64,000 nt of DNA, from assembly GCF_020141465.1 (NCBI RefSeq), contig NZ_JAHSPD010000001.1, positions 2,400,374-2,464,373 of the forward strand, in the 5' to 3' direction. Of this stretch, positions 45,824 through 55,749 are shown one piece after another (position 1 is the stretch's first letter; each line of letters starts with the position of its first letter). Under the pieces are notes generated by a model. It ran no database searches. It was not told the DNA's origin and was given only the letters and a program-made list of their open reading frames with translations. The position numbers were made by a program, and so were the translations under genes. Origin of the DNA: Roseovarius carneus. Its GTDB lineage: Bacteria > Pseudomonadota > Alphaproteobacteria > Rhodobacterales > Rhodobacteraceae.

Positions 45824-48184
45824 TCATACTACTTGTTTGGCCGGGGGTACGGTGCCCGATTTGTTTGTGTCCGGCCCATTTATGTCCGGGGCCGCGGTCG
45901 TCGCTGGCGCATCCGCGCGGGTGAGATCGAGAGAAATCACCGCCATCGCACCAATCCGCGCGCCGGGGGTGAAGGCAGGCGCATCGACAAGGGTCAGCGT
46001 GCCACCATGCTCTTCGATGATCTTCTTCACGATGGGCAGGCCAAGGCCGGTGCCCTTGTCGCGGGTTGTGACATAGGGCTCAAAAAGCCTGCTACGATCT
46101 TCGGGCAGACCGATCCCGTTATCCGCAATCGTGATCTCCGCGCGCCCCGCCTTGTGATGGGTGCTCACCCGGATCGTTGGTTGGAACCCTTCTGGCAGTC
46201 CTTCTTTTTCCTGCAAGGATTCAATTGCTTCCCCGGCATTCTTGATAAGGTTTGTCAGCGCCTGACTGATCATGGTCGCGTCCACATCCGCCAAGAGCGC
46301 TTCGTCAATCAGGTCAGTCTCAATGCTCAGATCCGGCTGGCCCGCTTGCTGGAGCAACACCGCCTCGCGCACCAATTGGGTGACGCTTTCAGGTTTGCGC
46401 TGCGGCTCGGGCATGCGGGCGAATTTGGCGAACTCATCCACGATGCGGCGCAAATCATCGGTCTGGCGAACAATCACGCCCGTTAGCTGCGTCAGCGCCT
46501 CGGCGTTTTCCGCATCAAGCAGCTTGGAGAATTTGCGTTGCGTCCGCTCGGCAGAAAGCTTGATCGGCGTAAGCGGGTTCTTGATCTCATGGGCAATCCG
46601 GCGGGCCACATCGCCCCAGGCCGCCATGCGTTGGGCACTTACCAGATCAGTCACGTCATCGAAGGCAACAACATAACCCTCCCGCTCGCCTGCCTCACCA
46701 GTGCGGGTAGACATGCGGACCAGCAGGCTTTCCTGAAGCCCGGCACGTGTGACGCGAATTTCATCCTGGACAAAGCCGCTGGCGCTGCGTCGCAACCGCT
46801 TAAAAAGAGACGTAAATTCCGGTACGGCCACAGCCAGATCGACCGATTGCCGGTCCTCTTGCCAATCCAGAAGCCGCTCTGCCGCGCGGTTCACGAAAGT
46901 CACGCGGCCCTTCGCATCAAGCCCCACGACACCAGACGAGACCGATCCCAGCACCGAGTCAAAGAGTCTGCGGCGGCGCTCAATCTGATCGGTATTTTTC
47001 AACAGCTTGCCACGCTGCGCTTTAAGTTCACGCGTCATCTGGTTGAAATACGTGCTTAATTGCGCGATCTCATCATCGCCCTCCTCTTCGCGGACACGCA
47101 CATCAAGGTCACCCGCCCCGACCCGTTGCGCCGCAGAGGTCAGCCGTCCAACGGGGCGCGACAACCGTTCGGCAAACCACAGGCCGAGCCAGACCGCCGC
47201 CAAAATCAGGATCACCGCGAATCCCAGATACAGCAAGCCAAACTCGAACAGAACGCGCCCCCGCTCACTCTCGCGTTGTTGATAAAACGTCGCTGTTTCC
47301 TTGGTTTCATCCAAGAGGTTCAGGATATCGCCATCGACATTCCGGCTGACATAGAGAAAACGGTCAACGAAGCTCTCCAAAGGTAGCAGCGCGCGAAACT
47401 CATTATTGTCCCAATCCTGAATGACCAACACACCCTCGGCGCGCGCGGCGGCCAATTGCGTGGCAGTGGGACGTTCAAAGTCAAAGAGATACGAGCTTTC
47501 GCCCCGCGCCCGGATCTCGCCCACGCTGTTGATGACAAACGCCTCACGCAGGCCACGCTGAATCTCGCGCTGCCCGTCGCTCAGGACTTTGCGGATGTCC
47601 CCATCATCCATGAACACTGTAGCTTGTTTGGTGCGGTTGATGATCGTCGCCAGAACCTGCGCATCAATCACCAGATCGCGGCGATGCTCTTCTTCATAGG
47701 CCTCGGCGGCCGCCACCGAATTGCTCACCACACGTCCCACACGATCCGAGAACCACGCCTCAAGCCCCATATTCACGCTGAGCGTGGCAAAAACGGCGAC
47801 AGTGACAGTGGGCAAAAGCGCCATGATCGCGAAAACGCCCGTCAGCCGCAGGTGCAGGCGCGAGCCCGCCGATTGGCTGCGCCGGGCCGAGATCATCTGA
47901 ACCACACGCTGCATCACGAGGGCCGCGACAATGATCACATAGACCAAATCCGACAGCAGCACGATTCGCAGCGCGCGCGATGAGGCTCCCTGATCCAAAG
48001 GCCCCATGACGAGGAAAGTAATCAGCGCGAGAACAGGGCCAAGCACAACCACGCCAAGCGTCGCCACATTGCGAAGCCTCCGCAAACGACGGAGTTGGCT
48101 GAGCTTTTCCCAGCTTACCCTGCGTGTCGCTATTGCCACAAAGCCCCCCAACAGCTCGGTGCGGAACGGCCCGCACCACCACAT
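45824..48184 (-). CDS. ntrY: Nitrogen regulation sensor histidine kinase NtrY
   Basis: 786-aa membrane kinase. Helices are visible at LGVVVLGPVLALITFLVMG, IVLLSDLVYVIIVAALVM, GVFAIMALLPTVTVAVFATL and LLYLGFAVILILAAVWLGLW, with a periplasmic sensor segment between the last two. Then come HAMP (ERLSRPVGRLTSAAQRVGAG), PAS, H-box [20 protein letters not shown] and HATPase (NLIKNAGEAIE; KGTGLGLPIVKKI). The ATG at 48184 has GAGG 7 nt upstream; an in-frame GTG 15 codons later also has a G-rich site. Partner of NtrX. Confidence 0.93.
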   Translation of the reverse strand: MWWCGPFRTELLGGFVAIATRRVSWEKLSQLRRLRRLRNVATLGVVVLGPVLALITFLVMGPLDQGASSRALRIVLLSDLVYVIIVAALVMQRVVQMISARRSQSAGSRLHLRLTGVFAIMALLPTVTVAVFATLSVNMGLEAWFSDRVGRVVSNSVAAAEAYEEEHRRDLVIDAQVLATIINRTKQATVFMDDGDIRKVLSDGQREIQRGLREAFVINSVGEIRARGESSYLFDFERPTATQLAAARAEGVLVIQDWDNNEFRALLPLESFVDRFLYVSRNVDGDILNLLDETKETATFYQQRESERGRVLFEFGLLYLGFAVILILAAVWLGLWFAERLSRPVGRLTSAAQRVGAGDLDVRVREEEGDDEIAQLSTYFNQMTRELKAQRGKLLKNTDQIERRRRLFDSVLGSVSSGVVGLDAKGRVTFVNRAAERLLDWQEDRQSVDLAVAVPEFTSLFKRLRRSASGFVQDEIRVTRAGLQESLLVRMSTRTGEAGEREGYVVAFDDVTDLVSAQRMAAWGDVARRIAHEIKNPLTPIKLSAERTQRKFSKLLDAENAEALTQLTGVIVRQTDDLRRIVDEFAKFARMPEPQRKPESVTQLVREAVLLQQAGQPDLSIETDLIDEALLADVDATMISQALTNLIKNAGEAIESLQEKEGLPEGFQPTIRVSTHHKAGRAEITIADNGIGLPEDRSRLFEPYVTTRDKGTGLGLPIVKKIIEEHGGTLTLVDAPAFTPGARIGAMAVISLDLTRADAPATTAAPDINGPDTNKSGTVPPAKQVV

Positions 48185-48236
48185 CTTGCGGCCTCACGGG
48201 GCACTGCCCCAGATTTGCCACAGGCCTGTTGCGGTT

Positions 48237-49595
48237 TTACATCAATTTGCGACGGCGTGTCACGTGAATATCAAGATCAAGAATTTTCTTGCGCAGCGTA
48301 TTGCGATTGATGCCCAGAAGATCGGCGCATTTGGCTTGATTTCCGCCCGTGGCATCCAATGCAATCTCGATAAGCGGCATCTCCACCTCGCGCAATATTC
48401 GTGCGTAAAGCCCATCCGGCGGCAGCATCGCGCCGTGCAGATCAAAGTAGCGCTGCAAATGCCGCGCGACCGAGGCCGAAAGCGTGCCGCCCGCATCTTC
48501 ATCCATCGCCGGGACGGCGGCGGGCTGACTTCCCAGAACGCTTGCAACCTCGTCGCGGGTGATGTCCCCCGAGCGCGCGGTGAGACCGATCCGGCGCACT
48601 GCATTCTCCAACTGGCGGACATTGCCGGGCCAGCCATAGGCGCGCATCACTGCCTGTGCATCAGGGTGGAATTTGCGTTCGCCTGCGCCAGACGCGGCCT
48701 CACGCCCCAGAAAATGCGCGCACAGAAGCTCGATATCCTCGACCCGGTCACGCAGGGCCGGAACCTCGATCATCGCACCGCTGAGGCGGTAATAGAGATC
48801 ATCACGCAATGTGCCGGGCGTGCTCAGCTGGCCCTGAGACGTGGCCATGAAGCGCGGCATGTGATCACCCGGCGCGTCCATCATCCGCACCACACGGCCC
48901 TGCGCATCCGCATCCAGATCCGAGATTTCGTCCAGCACGATCGTGCCCCCGCGCGCCCGCGCCATGACGCGGGCAGGCCCTTCAAGGTCTTGTAGATCTA
49001 CCGGCGTTACGGTCACAAAAGGCAAGGTGCGACGATCCGAGAAATCGTGAATGGCGCGGGCGATCAGCGATTTTCCGGTGCCGGATTCGCCGGTGATCAG
49101 CACCGGAAGGTCCGCATTAATCACTTTGGCCACCACACGGTAGAGCATCTGCATTGCGTCGGTCTGGCCAATCAGAGGCAATTCCTCTGGCCGCTCCTCG
49201 GGGGTCTGCACCCGCGAGGCCCGCGCGTTGCGCCGGCTTTCCAAGGCGCGAGCCGTGCGCTTCATCAAATCGGGCAGATCGAAGGGCTTGGGCAGGTAAT
49301 CATAGGCCTCGGCCTCGGCGGCCTGAATGGCCGTCATGATCGTGTTTTGCGCGGAGATCACGATCACCGGCATGCCGGGGCGATCCTGCGCAATCTTGGG
49401 CAGCATCTCCAGCCCGTTGCCATCGGGCATGACCACATCCGAGATCACCACATCGCCGCGCCCCTCCGCCACCCAGCGCATCAGCGTGGTGAGCGATGAG
49501 GTCGCATGCACTTTACACCCCGCCCGCGTGAGGGCCTGCGTCAGAACCGTGCGGATCGTGCGGTCGTCATCGGCGACCAGAACCGTGCCATCCAT
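48237..49595 (-). CDS. ntrC: Nitrogen regulation response regulator NtrC, lacking the GAFTGA loop
   Basis: 452 aa. Receiver with D53 ([13 protein letters not shown]), AAA+ core with Walker A GESGTGKS (169-176) and Walker [12 protein letters not shown], and a C-terminal helix-turn-helix ([24 protein letters not shown]). Between the Walker motifs the GAFTGA loop is deleted ([19 protein letters not shown]). This is the Rhodobacter-type NtrC, known to activate sigma-70 RNA polymerase. The ATG at 49595 has AGGAG 8 nt upstream; the in-frame TTG two codons earlier overlaps ntrB. Confidence 0.96.
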   Translation of the reverse strand: MDGTVLVADDDRTIRTVLTQALTRAGCKVHATSSLTTLMRWVAEGRGDVVISDVVMPDGNGLEMLPKIAQDRPGMPVIVISAQNTIMTAIQAAEAEAYDYLPKPFDLPDLMKRTARALESRRNARASRVQTPEERPEELPLIGQTDAMQMLYRVVAKVINADLPVLITGESGTGKSLIARAIHDFSDRRTLPFVTVTPVDLQDLEGPARVMARARGGTIVLDEISDLDADAQGRVVRMMDAPGDHMPRFMATSQGQLSTPGTLRDDLYYRLSGAMIEVPALRDRVEDIELLCAHFLGREAASGAGERKFHPDAQAVMRAYGWPGNVRQLENAVRRIGLTARSGDITRDEVASVLGSQPAAVPAMDEDAGGTLSASVARHLQRYFDLHGAMLPPDGLYARILREVEMPLIEIALDATGGNQAKCADLLGINRNTLRKKILDLDIHVTRRRKLM

Positions 49596-49597
49596 TC

Positions 49598-50689
49598 TCA
49601 ACTCTCCTTTTTGGGTGTGGGGATTTTAGGTGTGGGGGCCAGCGGCAGCGAGATGCGAAACACCGTCCGCCCTGGCGCAGAGTTGACGGAAATCCAGCCG
49701 CCATGATCCGAGATTATCTTCGCCGCGAGCGCAAGGCCAAGCCCGGTGCCATTCTCGCGGCCCGATATGAAGGGCTCAAATATGTCGCCCGCAATCTCGG
49801 GCGGCAGGCCGGGGCCGTTATCAATCACCTCGATCTGAAGCGGCAGGGCTTGCTCCTTCCCTTGGCTGTTTCGCAGGCGCAAGGAATGCTCATAATAGGT
49901 GTGGAGTCGGATCGTGCCGCCCCCGCCGCCCGCCGCCTCGGTGGCGTTTTTCAGCAGGTTTTGAAGCACTTGCACCAGCATATCCGCATCCCCGAGCGCT
50001 AGGGGCAGCGATGGGTCGTAACGCTCCTCAATGGTCATTTCAGCCGCCACACCCAGAAGGGCCGAGCGGCGGGCGCGGTCCAGAACGTCATGGATGTTGA
50101 CCGGGCCAAAGCTGGGCGCACCGACATTGCCGAACTGCTCCACCTGATCGAGAAGCGCCACGATCCGGCGGCTTTCGCTCACGATAAGATCGGTCAGCTC
50201 AAGGTCATCGCCGCGCAAACCCATCGACAAAAGCTGCGCCGCCCCCGTGATCCCCGCCAGCGGGTTCTTAATCTCATGGGCCAGCATTTCGGCCATGCCA
50301 ATGGCGGATTTCGCGGCGGATTTGACCGATTTACCCTGACTCAGCCGTCCAGCCATTTCGCGCGGCGAGATAAGCATCAGCATCATACCGGGATGACCGG
50401 ACAGCGGCGCGATTTGCAGGTTGCATTGCAAAGGCGCGCGGCTGCCCGTGCCCACATCCACATCATTCACGAAAAGCGGCGCCTCATTACTGCGCGCGCG
50501 GGCAAATGCTTGCTCAAGCGGCGCATCCACCATCAGCGTGTCCCAGATCGGCAGGCCCTCCGCCGCGCGGGTCGAGGTGTTGAAAAACCCCTCCGCCGCC
50601 GTGTTGAGCCGTGCAATCCGGTCCTCCCTATCCAGCAAAAGCGCAGGCACCGGGAGCGAGGACCAGATCGCGTCATTCATAGCGCTCAT
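49598..50689 (-). CDS. ntrB: Nitrogen regulation histidine kinase NtrB
   Basis: 363-aa soluble kinase/phosphatase for NtrC: PAS domain (residues about 5-115), H-box [20 protein letters not shown] with H138, N-box [13 protein letters not shown]1 VIDNGPGLP and G2 [12 protein letters not shown]. No membrane helix. Responds to PII (GlnB) in relatives. Its start overlaps the dusB stop by 4 bases, the nifR3-ntrB-ntrC arrangement known from Rhodobacter. Confidence 0.95.
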   Translation of the reverse strand: MSAMNDAIWSSLPVPALLLDREDRIARLNTAAEGFFNTSTRAAEGLPIWDTLMVDAPLEQAFARARSNEAPLFVNDVDVGTGSRAPLQCNLQIAPLSGHPGMMLMLISPREMAGRLSQGKSVKSAAKSAIGMAEMLAHEIKNPLAGITGAAQLLSMGLRGDDLELTDLIVSESRRIVALLDQVEQFGNVGAPSFGPVNIHDVLDRARRSALLGVAAEMTIEERYDPSLPLALGDADMLVQVLQNLLKNATEAAGGGGGTIRLHTYYEHSLRLRNSQGKEQALPLQIEVIDNGPGLPPEIAGDIFEPFISGRENGTGLGLALAAKIISDHGGWISVNSAPGRTVFRISLPLAPTPKIPTPKKES

Positions 50690-51672
50690 GCAGCCTGCCT
50701 CAGCTCGGATACGGCTCCGGGGATGAGGCGCAAAACCTGCTCTGGCGCGGCGCTCGTGAGGATTTCCTTGCGCAAGGCTTGCGGCGCATCAACGAGATAC
50801 CAGCCCAGATGTTTGCGCGCCACGCGCAGGCCAAGCTTGGGGCCATAGAAGGCGAGCATTGCCTCGTAATGCTCTGCGATCATGTCGGAAAACCGCGCGC
50901 CGCAAGGCGCATCAGGCGCGGGTGTGCCGAAAAGATCATGCGCAAGCTCAGCCAATATCCAAGGCCGCCCTTGCGCGCCGCGCCCCACCATGATGCCATC
51001 TGCGCCCGATTGTACAAGCGCCTGCCGGGCCGTCTGCGCATCCACGATATCGCCATTGGCGACCACGGGGATGTGCACCGCGTCCTTGACCGCGCGGATC
51101 GCGGCCCAATCAGCGTGGCCCTTGTAGAACTGACAACGAGTGCGGCCATGGATGGTGATCATCGCAATGCCAGCATTTTCGGCGCGGCGCGCCAGATCGG
51201 GCGCATTGAGCAGCGCATCATCCCATCCCAACCGCGTCTTGAGCGTCACAGGAACGTCCACCGCCCCCACCACGGCCTCGATCAGGCCAAGCGCATGGTC
51301 AAGATCCTTCATCAGCGCCGAGCCCGAGGCGCCTGCCCCGCTTGCGCTCGTCACCTTTTTGGCCGGACAGCCCATGTTTATGTCGATGATCTGTGCGCCA
51401 TTGGCAGCAGCGATGCGCGCCGCTTCGGCCATCCAATGCGCCTCGCGCCCCGCGATCTGCACCGCGCTGGCCCGCGCCCCAAAGCCAAGCTCGGCCTTTT
51501 CGCGCGCCCCTCGGCGAGCCTGAACCATTTCCTGACTGGCGATCATCTCGCTCACGACAAGACCTGCGCCAAAGCCCGCCACCAGATTACGGAACGGCAA
51601 ATCCGTGATTCCCGCAAGAGGTGCCAGCAGGACAGGCGGATCGAGACTATGGGTCTTGAGGTCGAGCGGCAT
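50686..51672 (-). CDS. dusB: tRNA-dihydrouridine synthase (NifR3/DusB)
   Basis: 328-aa FMN enzyme that reduces uridines in tRNA. Signatures are VLLAPLAGITDLPFRNLV, IDINMGCPAKKVTSASGAGASGSALMKD (catalytic Cys in GCPA), TIHGRTRCQFYKGHADW, VVANGDIVD and GADGIMVGRGAQGRPW. First gene of the dusB-ntrBC operon on the minus strand, divergent from ispDF across 161 bp in which I see no clear operator. In Rhodobacter the homologue is named nifR3. Confidence 0.95.
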   Translation of the reverse strand: MPLDLKTHSLDPPVLLAPLAGITDLPFRNLVAGFGAGLVVSEMIASQEMVQARRGAREKAELGFGARASAVQIAGREAHWMAEAARIAAANGAQIIDINMGCPAKKVTSASGAGASGSALMKDLDHALGLIEAVVGAVDVPVTLKTRLGWDDALLNAPDLARRAENAGIAMITIHGRTRCQFYKGHADWAAIRAVKDAVHIPVVANGDIVDAQTARQALVQSGADGIMVGRGAQGRPWILAELAHDLFGTPAPDAPCGARFSDMIAEHYEAMLAFYGPKLGLRVARKHLGWYLVDAPQALRKEILTSAAPEQVLRLIPGAVSELRQAA

Positions 51673-51833
51673 TCGCCTAATCCTTGAGCAGTTGAGTGAT
51701 TTTTATCCTTCACAAGGCAGTTTATCAATGTGTGCGATGGGTTTGACCTTCTCTAAAATACCTATTTGCACAAAATTTAGACATATGCCGATCCCATTGC
51801 ACCCCGCCCGCTCTGCGCGGTAAACCTGCGGAT

Positions 51834-52964
51834 ATGACATGTGCCGCCATCATCGTGGCCGCCGGGCGGGGCAGCCGCGCGGGCGGCCCCTTGCCCAAAC
51901 AATGGCAACCCCTTGGGGGGGCGCGGGTCATTGACTGGACGCTCAAGGCCTTTGCTGCCATGCAGGATATCGCCCCTTTGGTGGTGGTGCTGCACCCCGA
52001 TGATATTGCGGGTTTTAACGCGCCCAATGGGGTGGAAACAGCCCCCGGAGGAGCAACGCGCGCGGCCTCAGTCCTGAGCGGGCTGCGCCATCTTGAAGGG
52101 CGCGGCATCACAACGGTGCTGATCCACGATGTTGCGCGGCCTTGCGTCACCTCCACCACGATCCGCGCCGTGCAAAACGCGCTGAAAACAGCGCCTGCTG
52201 CCGCCCCCGCCCTGCCCGTCACGGATGCGCTCTGGACCGGGGCCGAGGGCCGTGTGACTGGCACGCAGGATCGATCAGGACTTTTCCGGGCGCAGACGCC
52301 ACAGGGGTTTCACTTTGATCTGATACTCGCCGCCCATCTGGCCCATACCGGCGGCGCCGCGGATGACGTGGAAGTGGCCCGCGCCGCCGGGCTTGACGTG
52401 GCAATCGTGCCGGGCGATGAGGGAAACCTCAAGATCACCCACCAGCCCGATTTTGCGCGGGCCAAGGCACAGCTGCGAGGCGCCATGGATATCCGGATTG
52501 GCAATGGTTACGATGTGCACCGGTTTGGCCCCGGCGATCATGTCATGCTCTGCGGTGTGGCCGTGCCGCATGGCCGCGCGCTTCAGGGACATTCGGATGC
52601 GGATGTGGGGCTACACGCGCTCACCGATGCTATCTACGGCGCGCTGGCCGAGGGTGATATCGGACGGCATTTCCCGCCCTCGGACCCGCAGTGGAAGGGC
52701 GCGCCAAGCGACATATTCCTGCGCCACGCCGTAGAGCTTTCTGCGACAAAAGGCTTTCAGATCAGCAATCTGGACCTCACTCTTGTCTGTGAGCATCCCA
52801 AGATCGGGCCGCACGCGCCTGCGATGATTGCCCGAGTGGCCGATATCTGCGCGGTGGAGCCATCGCGCGTGTCCGTCAAAGCCACCACATCCGAGCGACT
52901 GGGCTTTACGGGCCGCGAAGAAGGCATCGCCGCAATTGCAACGGCGGCGCTGGTTGCGCCATGA
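51834..52964 (+). CDS. ispDF: Bifunctional IspD/IspF isoprenoid (MEP pathway) enzyme
   Basis: 376-aa fusion for steps 3 and 5 of the MEP pathway. Residues 1-217 are IspD ([34 protein letters not shown]). Residues 218-376 are IspF ([64 protein letters not shown]). The junction is tight and the second part keeps its own Met. The fused form is typical of alphaproteobacteria. Its stop overlaps the next gene by 4 bases. Confidence 0.97.
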   Translation: MTCAAIIVAAGRGSRAGGPLPKQWQPLGGARVIDWTLKAFAAMQDIAPLVVVLHPDDIAGFNAPNGVETAPGGATRAASVLSGLRHLEGRGITTVLIHDVARPCVTSTTIRAVQNALKTAPAAAPALPVTDALWTGAEGRVTGTQDRSGLFRAQTPQGFHFDLILAAHLAHTGGAADDVEVARAAGLDVAIVPGDEGNLKITHQPDFARAKAQLRGAMDIRIGNGYDVHRFGPGDHVMLCGVAVPHGRALQGHSDADVGLHALTDAIYGALAEGDIGRHFPPSDPQWKGAPSDIFLRHAVELSATKGFQISNLDLTLVCEHPKIGPHAPAMIARVADICAVEPSRVSVKATTSERLGFTGREEGIAAIATAALVAP

Positions 52965-53458
52965 AACTGCCTGAGATCATCGGCACGGTTGGCGGGGTTG
53001 GCTACCTGAAACCCGCGCCTGGCACATGGGGCTCTCTCGCGGCGTTGCCGCTGGCGTGGCTCTTGCATGTGGTTGCCGGGCCGTGGCTATTGGTGTTCGC
53101 GATTGTTGCCGGATTTATCAAAGGCCTATGGGCCACATCTCATCTAATAAAAGGGCAGGAAAACCATGACCCTGCCTATATCGTCGTGGACGAGGTGGTG
53201 GGTCAATGGATCGCCATCCTGCCCCTGTCGATCGGCGCGGCCCATGCCGGGGTCTCCATTCTGGCGCTCTGGCCGGGCTGGATCGCGGCCTTCGTTCTGT
53301 TTCGCTTTTTCGACATCACAAAACTTGGCCCCATCGGCTGGGCAGATCGGCGCAAGGGGCCTCTGGGCGTCATGCTGGACGATGTGATCGCGGGTGTCTT
53401 TGCTGCCATAGGCGTCTTGATTTTCGCAGGGATTGCCCACGGATTGCTGGGCATATGA
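52961..53458 (+). CDS. pgpA: Phosphatidylglycerophosphatase A
   Basis: 165-aa inner-membrane phosphatase that makes phosphatidylglycerol. Family segments are [43 protein letters not shown] (acidic metal site) and [36 protein letters not shown]. About four hydrophobic stretches. ATGA overlaps link it to ispDF upstream and to the CinA-type gene downstream. Confidence 0.94.
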   Translation: MKLPEIIGTVGGVGYLKPAPGTWGSLAALPLAWLLHVVAGPWLLVFAIVAGFIKGLWATSHLIKGQENHDPAYIVVDEVVGQWIAILPLSIGAAHAGVSILALWPGWIAAFVLFRFFDITKLGPIGWADRRKGPLGVMLDDVIAGVFAAIGVLIFAGIAHGLLGI

Positions 53459-53928
53459 CCGCGCGCGCGGTTCTGGACGCCGCCCGGTCGCGGAGCGTGA
53501 TGATCACCGCCGCCGAGAGCTGCACCGGCGGTATGGTTATGGCCGCGCTTACGGATACCCCCGGCAGCTCTGCCGTGGTGGAGTGCGGTTTCGTCACCTA
53601 TTCCAACGCGGCGAAACGCGAGATGTTGGGCGTTCTGGAGGCCACTCTGGAGGCCCATGGTGCAGTCTCCGAGGAGGTTGCGCGCGAAATGGCGGCGGGC
53701 GCGCTATCTCGGTCAGGCGCGGCGCTGTCCGTGTCGATCACCGGAATTGCCGGTCCCGGCGGGTCCGAGCACAAGCCAGAGGGGCGGGTTTGCTTCGGTC
53801 TGGCGGATGGCAAAACGGTGCGGAGCGAGACGCAAGAGTTCGGCGCGCTTGGCCGGGCAGAGGTCAGGATTGCGGCGCGGGATCATGCACTGGGGCTGCT
53901 GTTACGCGCGCTTACTCAGCGCGCATAA
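53455..53928 (+). CDS. cinA: CinA-family nicotinamide-nucleotide amidase
   Basis: 157-aa stand-alone CinA C-terminal (PncC) domain that deamidates NMN in pyridine nucleotide recycling. Visible motifs are ITAAESCTGGMVMAALTDTPGSSA, GFVTYSNAAKREMLGV, GAVSEEVAREMAAGA and SITGIAGPGGSEHKPEGRVCFGLA. The ATG overlaps the pgpA stop. The 3' end overlaps the convergent RatA-like gene by 13 bases. Confidence 0.94.
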   Translation: MTARAVLDAARSRSVMITAAESCTGGMVMAALTDTPGSSAVVECGFVTYSNAAKREMLGVLEATLEAHGAVSEEVAREMAAGALSRSGAALSVSITGIAGPGGSEHKPEGRVCFGLADGKTVRSETQEFGALGRAEVRIAARDHALGLLLRALTQRA

Positions 53929-54365
53929 AGCGTATCTGCCCGAGCCTCAAACGCCCGCACGATCCGCTGCATCGCCTCGTAGAAGAAGAGCCCCGCTGCG
54001 GATTGCAAAAGACGGTTGCGAAACTCGAAATCCACGAAGAACCGCACATCACAGCCGCTTTCGGTATCTACAAATTCCCAATTGGAAATCATATGCTTAA
54101 ACGGCCCATCTAGATATTCGGTGTCGATCTTGCGCGCTTCGGGCCAAAGCATGACCCGGCTGGTGAACCGCTCGCGGAAAACCTTGAAGCTGACCACCAG
54201 ATCGGCCTCCATCAGCACCGCCCCTCCTGGCTGCGCGACCTCGCTGCGCACGCGCGCGGCGGCGGTCCAGGGCAGGAACTCAGGATACTGCCCCACATCG
54301 GCAACAAGGTCATACATCTGCTGCGCCCTATAGGGCAGCTGGCGGGATTCGGAATGTGTGGGCAT
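53916..54365 (-). CDS. RatA/Coq10-like START-domain protein
   Basis: 149 aa of the polyketide cyclase/START-like family: MPTHSESRQLPYRAQQMYDLVADVGQYPEFLPW is the standard start, followed by FRERFTSRV and YLDGPFKHMISNWEFVD...CDVRFFVDFEFRNRLLQ. Homologues act as the ubiquinone-binding protein Coq10 in mitochondria or as RatA in E. coli. The alphaproteobacterial members are closer to Coq10, so a role in ubiquinone handling is the better guess. Confidence 0.9.
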   Translation of the reverse strand: MPTHSESRQLPYRAQQMYDLVADVGQYPEFLPWTAAARVRSEVAQPGGAVLMEADLVVSFKVFRERFTSRVMLWPEARKIDTEYLDGPFKHMISNWEFVDTESGCDVRFFVDFEFRNRLLQSAAGLFFYEAMQRIVRAFEARADTLYAR

Positions 54366-54493
54366 GACGGGACACGCTCCGGCTGTGACAAGGCAATGAG
54401 GCGTGGTATGTCATGGGAAACGCAGAAGTTTCAAGAGGCCCAGATGCGTCACCTGACCGCGCCGCCCTGCCCCCGAGCCCAAAGGACCGCCCC

Positions 54494-54676
54494 GTGAACA
54501 CCCGCTTTCTGTTGCGCATGGCCCGTTGGGCGCAGAATCCACCCAGCGCAAGCCGCGTGAAATTCGTGCTGGGGATTGTGGTGCTGTGCTTGGGGCTTTT
54601 TGCCTATGAGCAGATCTTTGGCTGGCCCGAGGCGCTGATCCCGGACCGCGACGTGCATCGCGGCTACAAGCCCTGA
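54494..54676 (+). CDS. Small conserved membrane protein, function unknown
   Basis: 60 aa from a GTG with AAAGGA 7 nt upstream; an upstream ATG at 54413 is in frame but has a poor context and encodes a proline-rich stretch. NTRFLLRMARWAQNPPSASR leads into one helix (VKFVLGIVVLCLGLFAYEQIFG) and WPEALIPDRDVHRGYKP. I recall similar short proteins in Rhodobacteraceae, with no known function. It lies between the RatA-like gene and tRNA-Asp. Confidence 0.7.
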   Translation: MNTRFLLRMARWAQNPPSASRVKFVLGIVVLCLGLFAYEQIFGWPEALIPDRDVHRGYKP

Positions 54677-54733
54677 AGCCTGCTCCATCATGAGATATGC
54701 AATAGTCTTGTGTCACATTGGATGGGGGGAAAG

Positions 54734-54810
54734 TGGCGCGGTTGACGGGGCTCGAACCCGCGACCCCCGGCGTGACAGGCCGGTACTCTAACCAACTGAG
54801 CTACAACCGC
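54734..54810 (-). tRNA. tRNA-Asp (anticodon GUC)
   Basis: On the minus strand GCGGTTGTAGCTCAGTTGG begins the acceptor and D arms. The anticodon GTC sits in a 7-base loop (CTGTCAC), the T-loop GGTTCGAGCC is standard, and the acceptor closes with CAACCGC, discriminator G and an encoded CCA (54736-54734). All four arms pair. Confidence 0.95.
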
Positions 54811-54987
54811 GCGTGGGGGTGGGATAGGCGAAGCGCGCGCGCCCGTCAACGCCCAAAATTGCCCTCCGGGCCATTCTTTTTGCCCAGCTTTTGATTTTCT
54901 ATCCCGCAGCTTTCGGGCGCGGGCTGGCTGGCCCGGCTGCGGCGGTTTGACCATGGTCCCGCGCGGCTTTTGCCATATCTATGGTAC

Positions 54988-55371
54988 ATGACAGATGATA
55001 CCCGCGTTCTTTACAATGGCGATTGCCCCGTGTGCAGTTACGAGATTGGCCACTATGCCGCCTATAGCGGGCGTGAGGGGCTACCTATCCGGTTTGAGGA
55101 TCTCAACACGGCCGAGTTGCATGATTGGGGGCTGACCCCGGACTTGGCCGCGCGACGGCTCTATCTGCTCAAAGACGGGCAAATCTATTCAGGCATCCCA
55201 GCCTTCATTGTCCTGTGGCGTGACATGCCGCGCTATCGCTGGCTGGCGCGGGTGGTCGCGGTGTCGGGCGTGCATTGGGCCGCGTCTTTTACCTATGATT
55301 ACGTGCTGGCACCTTTAATTTATCGTTGGCACAGGCGGCGGCAAAGGCGGATGGCGGGGCAAACGCTTTAG
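54988..55371 (+). CDS. DUF393 thiol-disulfide oxidoreductase-like protein
   Basis: 127 aa starting MTDDTRVLYNGDCPVCSYEIGHY, with the DxxCxxC motif (DCPVC) that defines DUF393 (DCC family). RFEDLNTAELHDWGLTPDLAARRLYLLKDGQIYSGIPAFIVLWRDMP follows, with a hydrophobic C-terminal part. A thioredoxin-like fold is predicted and the cellular partner is unknown. The start at 54988 was chosen over an in-frame TTG six codons earlier. The hairpin array begins right after the stop codon. Confidence 0.88.
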   Translation: MTDDTRVLYNGDCPVCSYEIGHYAAYSGREGLPIRFEDLNTAELHDWGLTPDLAARRLYLLKDGQIYSGIPAFIVLWRDMPRYRWLARVVAVSGVHWAASFTYDYVLAPLIYRWHRRRQRRMAGQTL

Positions 55372-55373
55372 AG

Positions 55374-55621
55374 CGCTCTCGGGGTTTGCGGGAGACGCCT
55401 GTTAGTGGTTGGGTGTGTATGGGTGTTTGCTTTGCAGACGGCTTCATCCGCTCTCGGCATTTGCTATGCAAACGCCTGCCGCTGGTTGGGTTAGATTGGG
55501 GTTTACGGGGGCGTTTGCTGTGCAAACGCCTTTGACCCGCTCTCGGCATTTGCTATGCAAACGCCTGCCGCTGATTGGGTGAGTTTGGGGCGTACGGGGG
55601 CGTTTGCTGTGCAAACGCCTT
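55374..55621. repeat. Three tandem repeats carrying GCGTTTGC hairpins, abutting tRNA-Val
   Basis: Copies begin at 55374 (degenerate, 75 bp), 55449 (89 bp) and 55538 (about 84 bp), each opening CGCTCTCGG. Every good copy has two hairpins: GCATTTGC-TAT-GCAAACGC near the start, and GGCGTTTGC-TGT-GCAAACGCC near the end (perfect 9-bp arms at 55510-55518/55522-55530 and 55599-55607/55611-55619). The array fills the whole interval between the DUF393 stop and the 3' end of tRNA-Val. All frames stay largely open, but nothing suggests a protein. Confidence 0.85.
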
Positions 55622-55697
<76 letters not shown>

Positions 55698-55749
55698 GTC
55701 CAGAGCAGGTCTTAGCCGGGCTGGCGTGACCTTGCAAGCCCATGTGGGT

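Noticed and set aside
44410-49595. Sequencing error or decay as the reason for missing GAFTGA motifs in NtrC and NtrX
   Set aside because: Both genes are otherwise intact and in frame, and the loss of this loop is known for Rhodobacter-type NtrC.
55374-55621. Possible CRISPR array
   Set aside because: Repeat units of 75-89 bp with conserved spacers, internal hairpins, only three copies and no cas genes; it is a simple tandem repeat.
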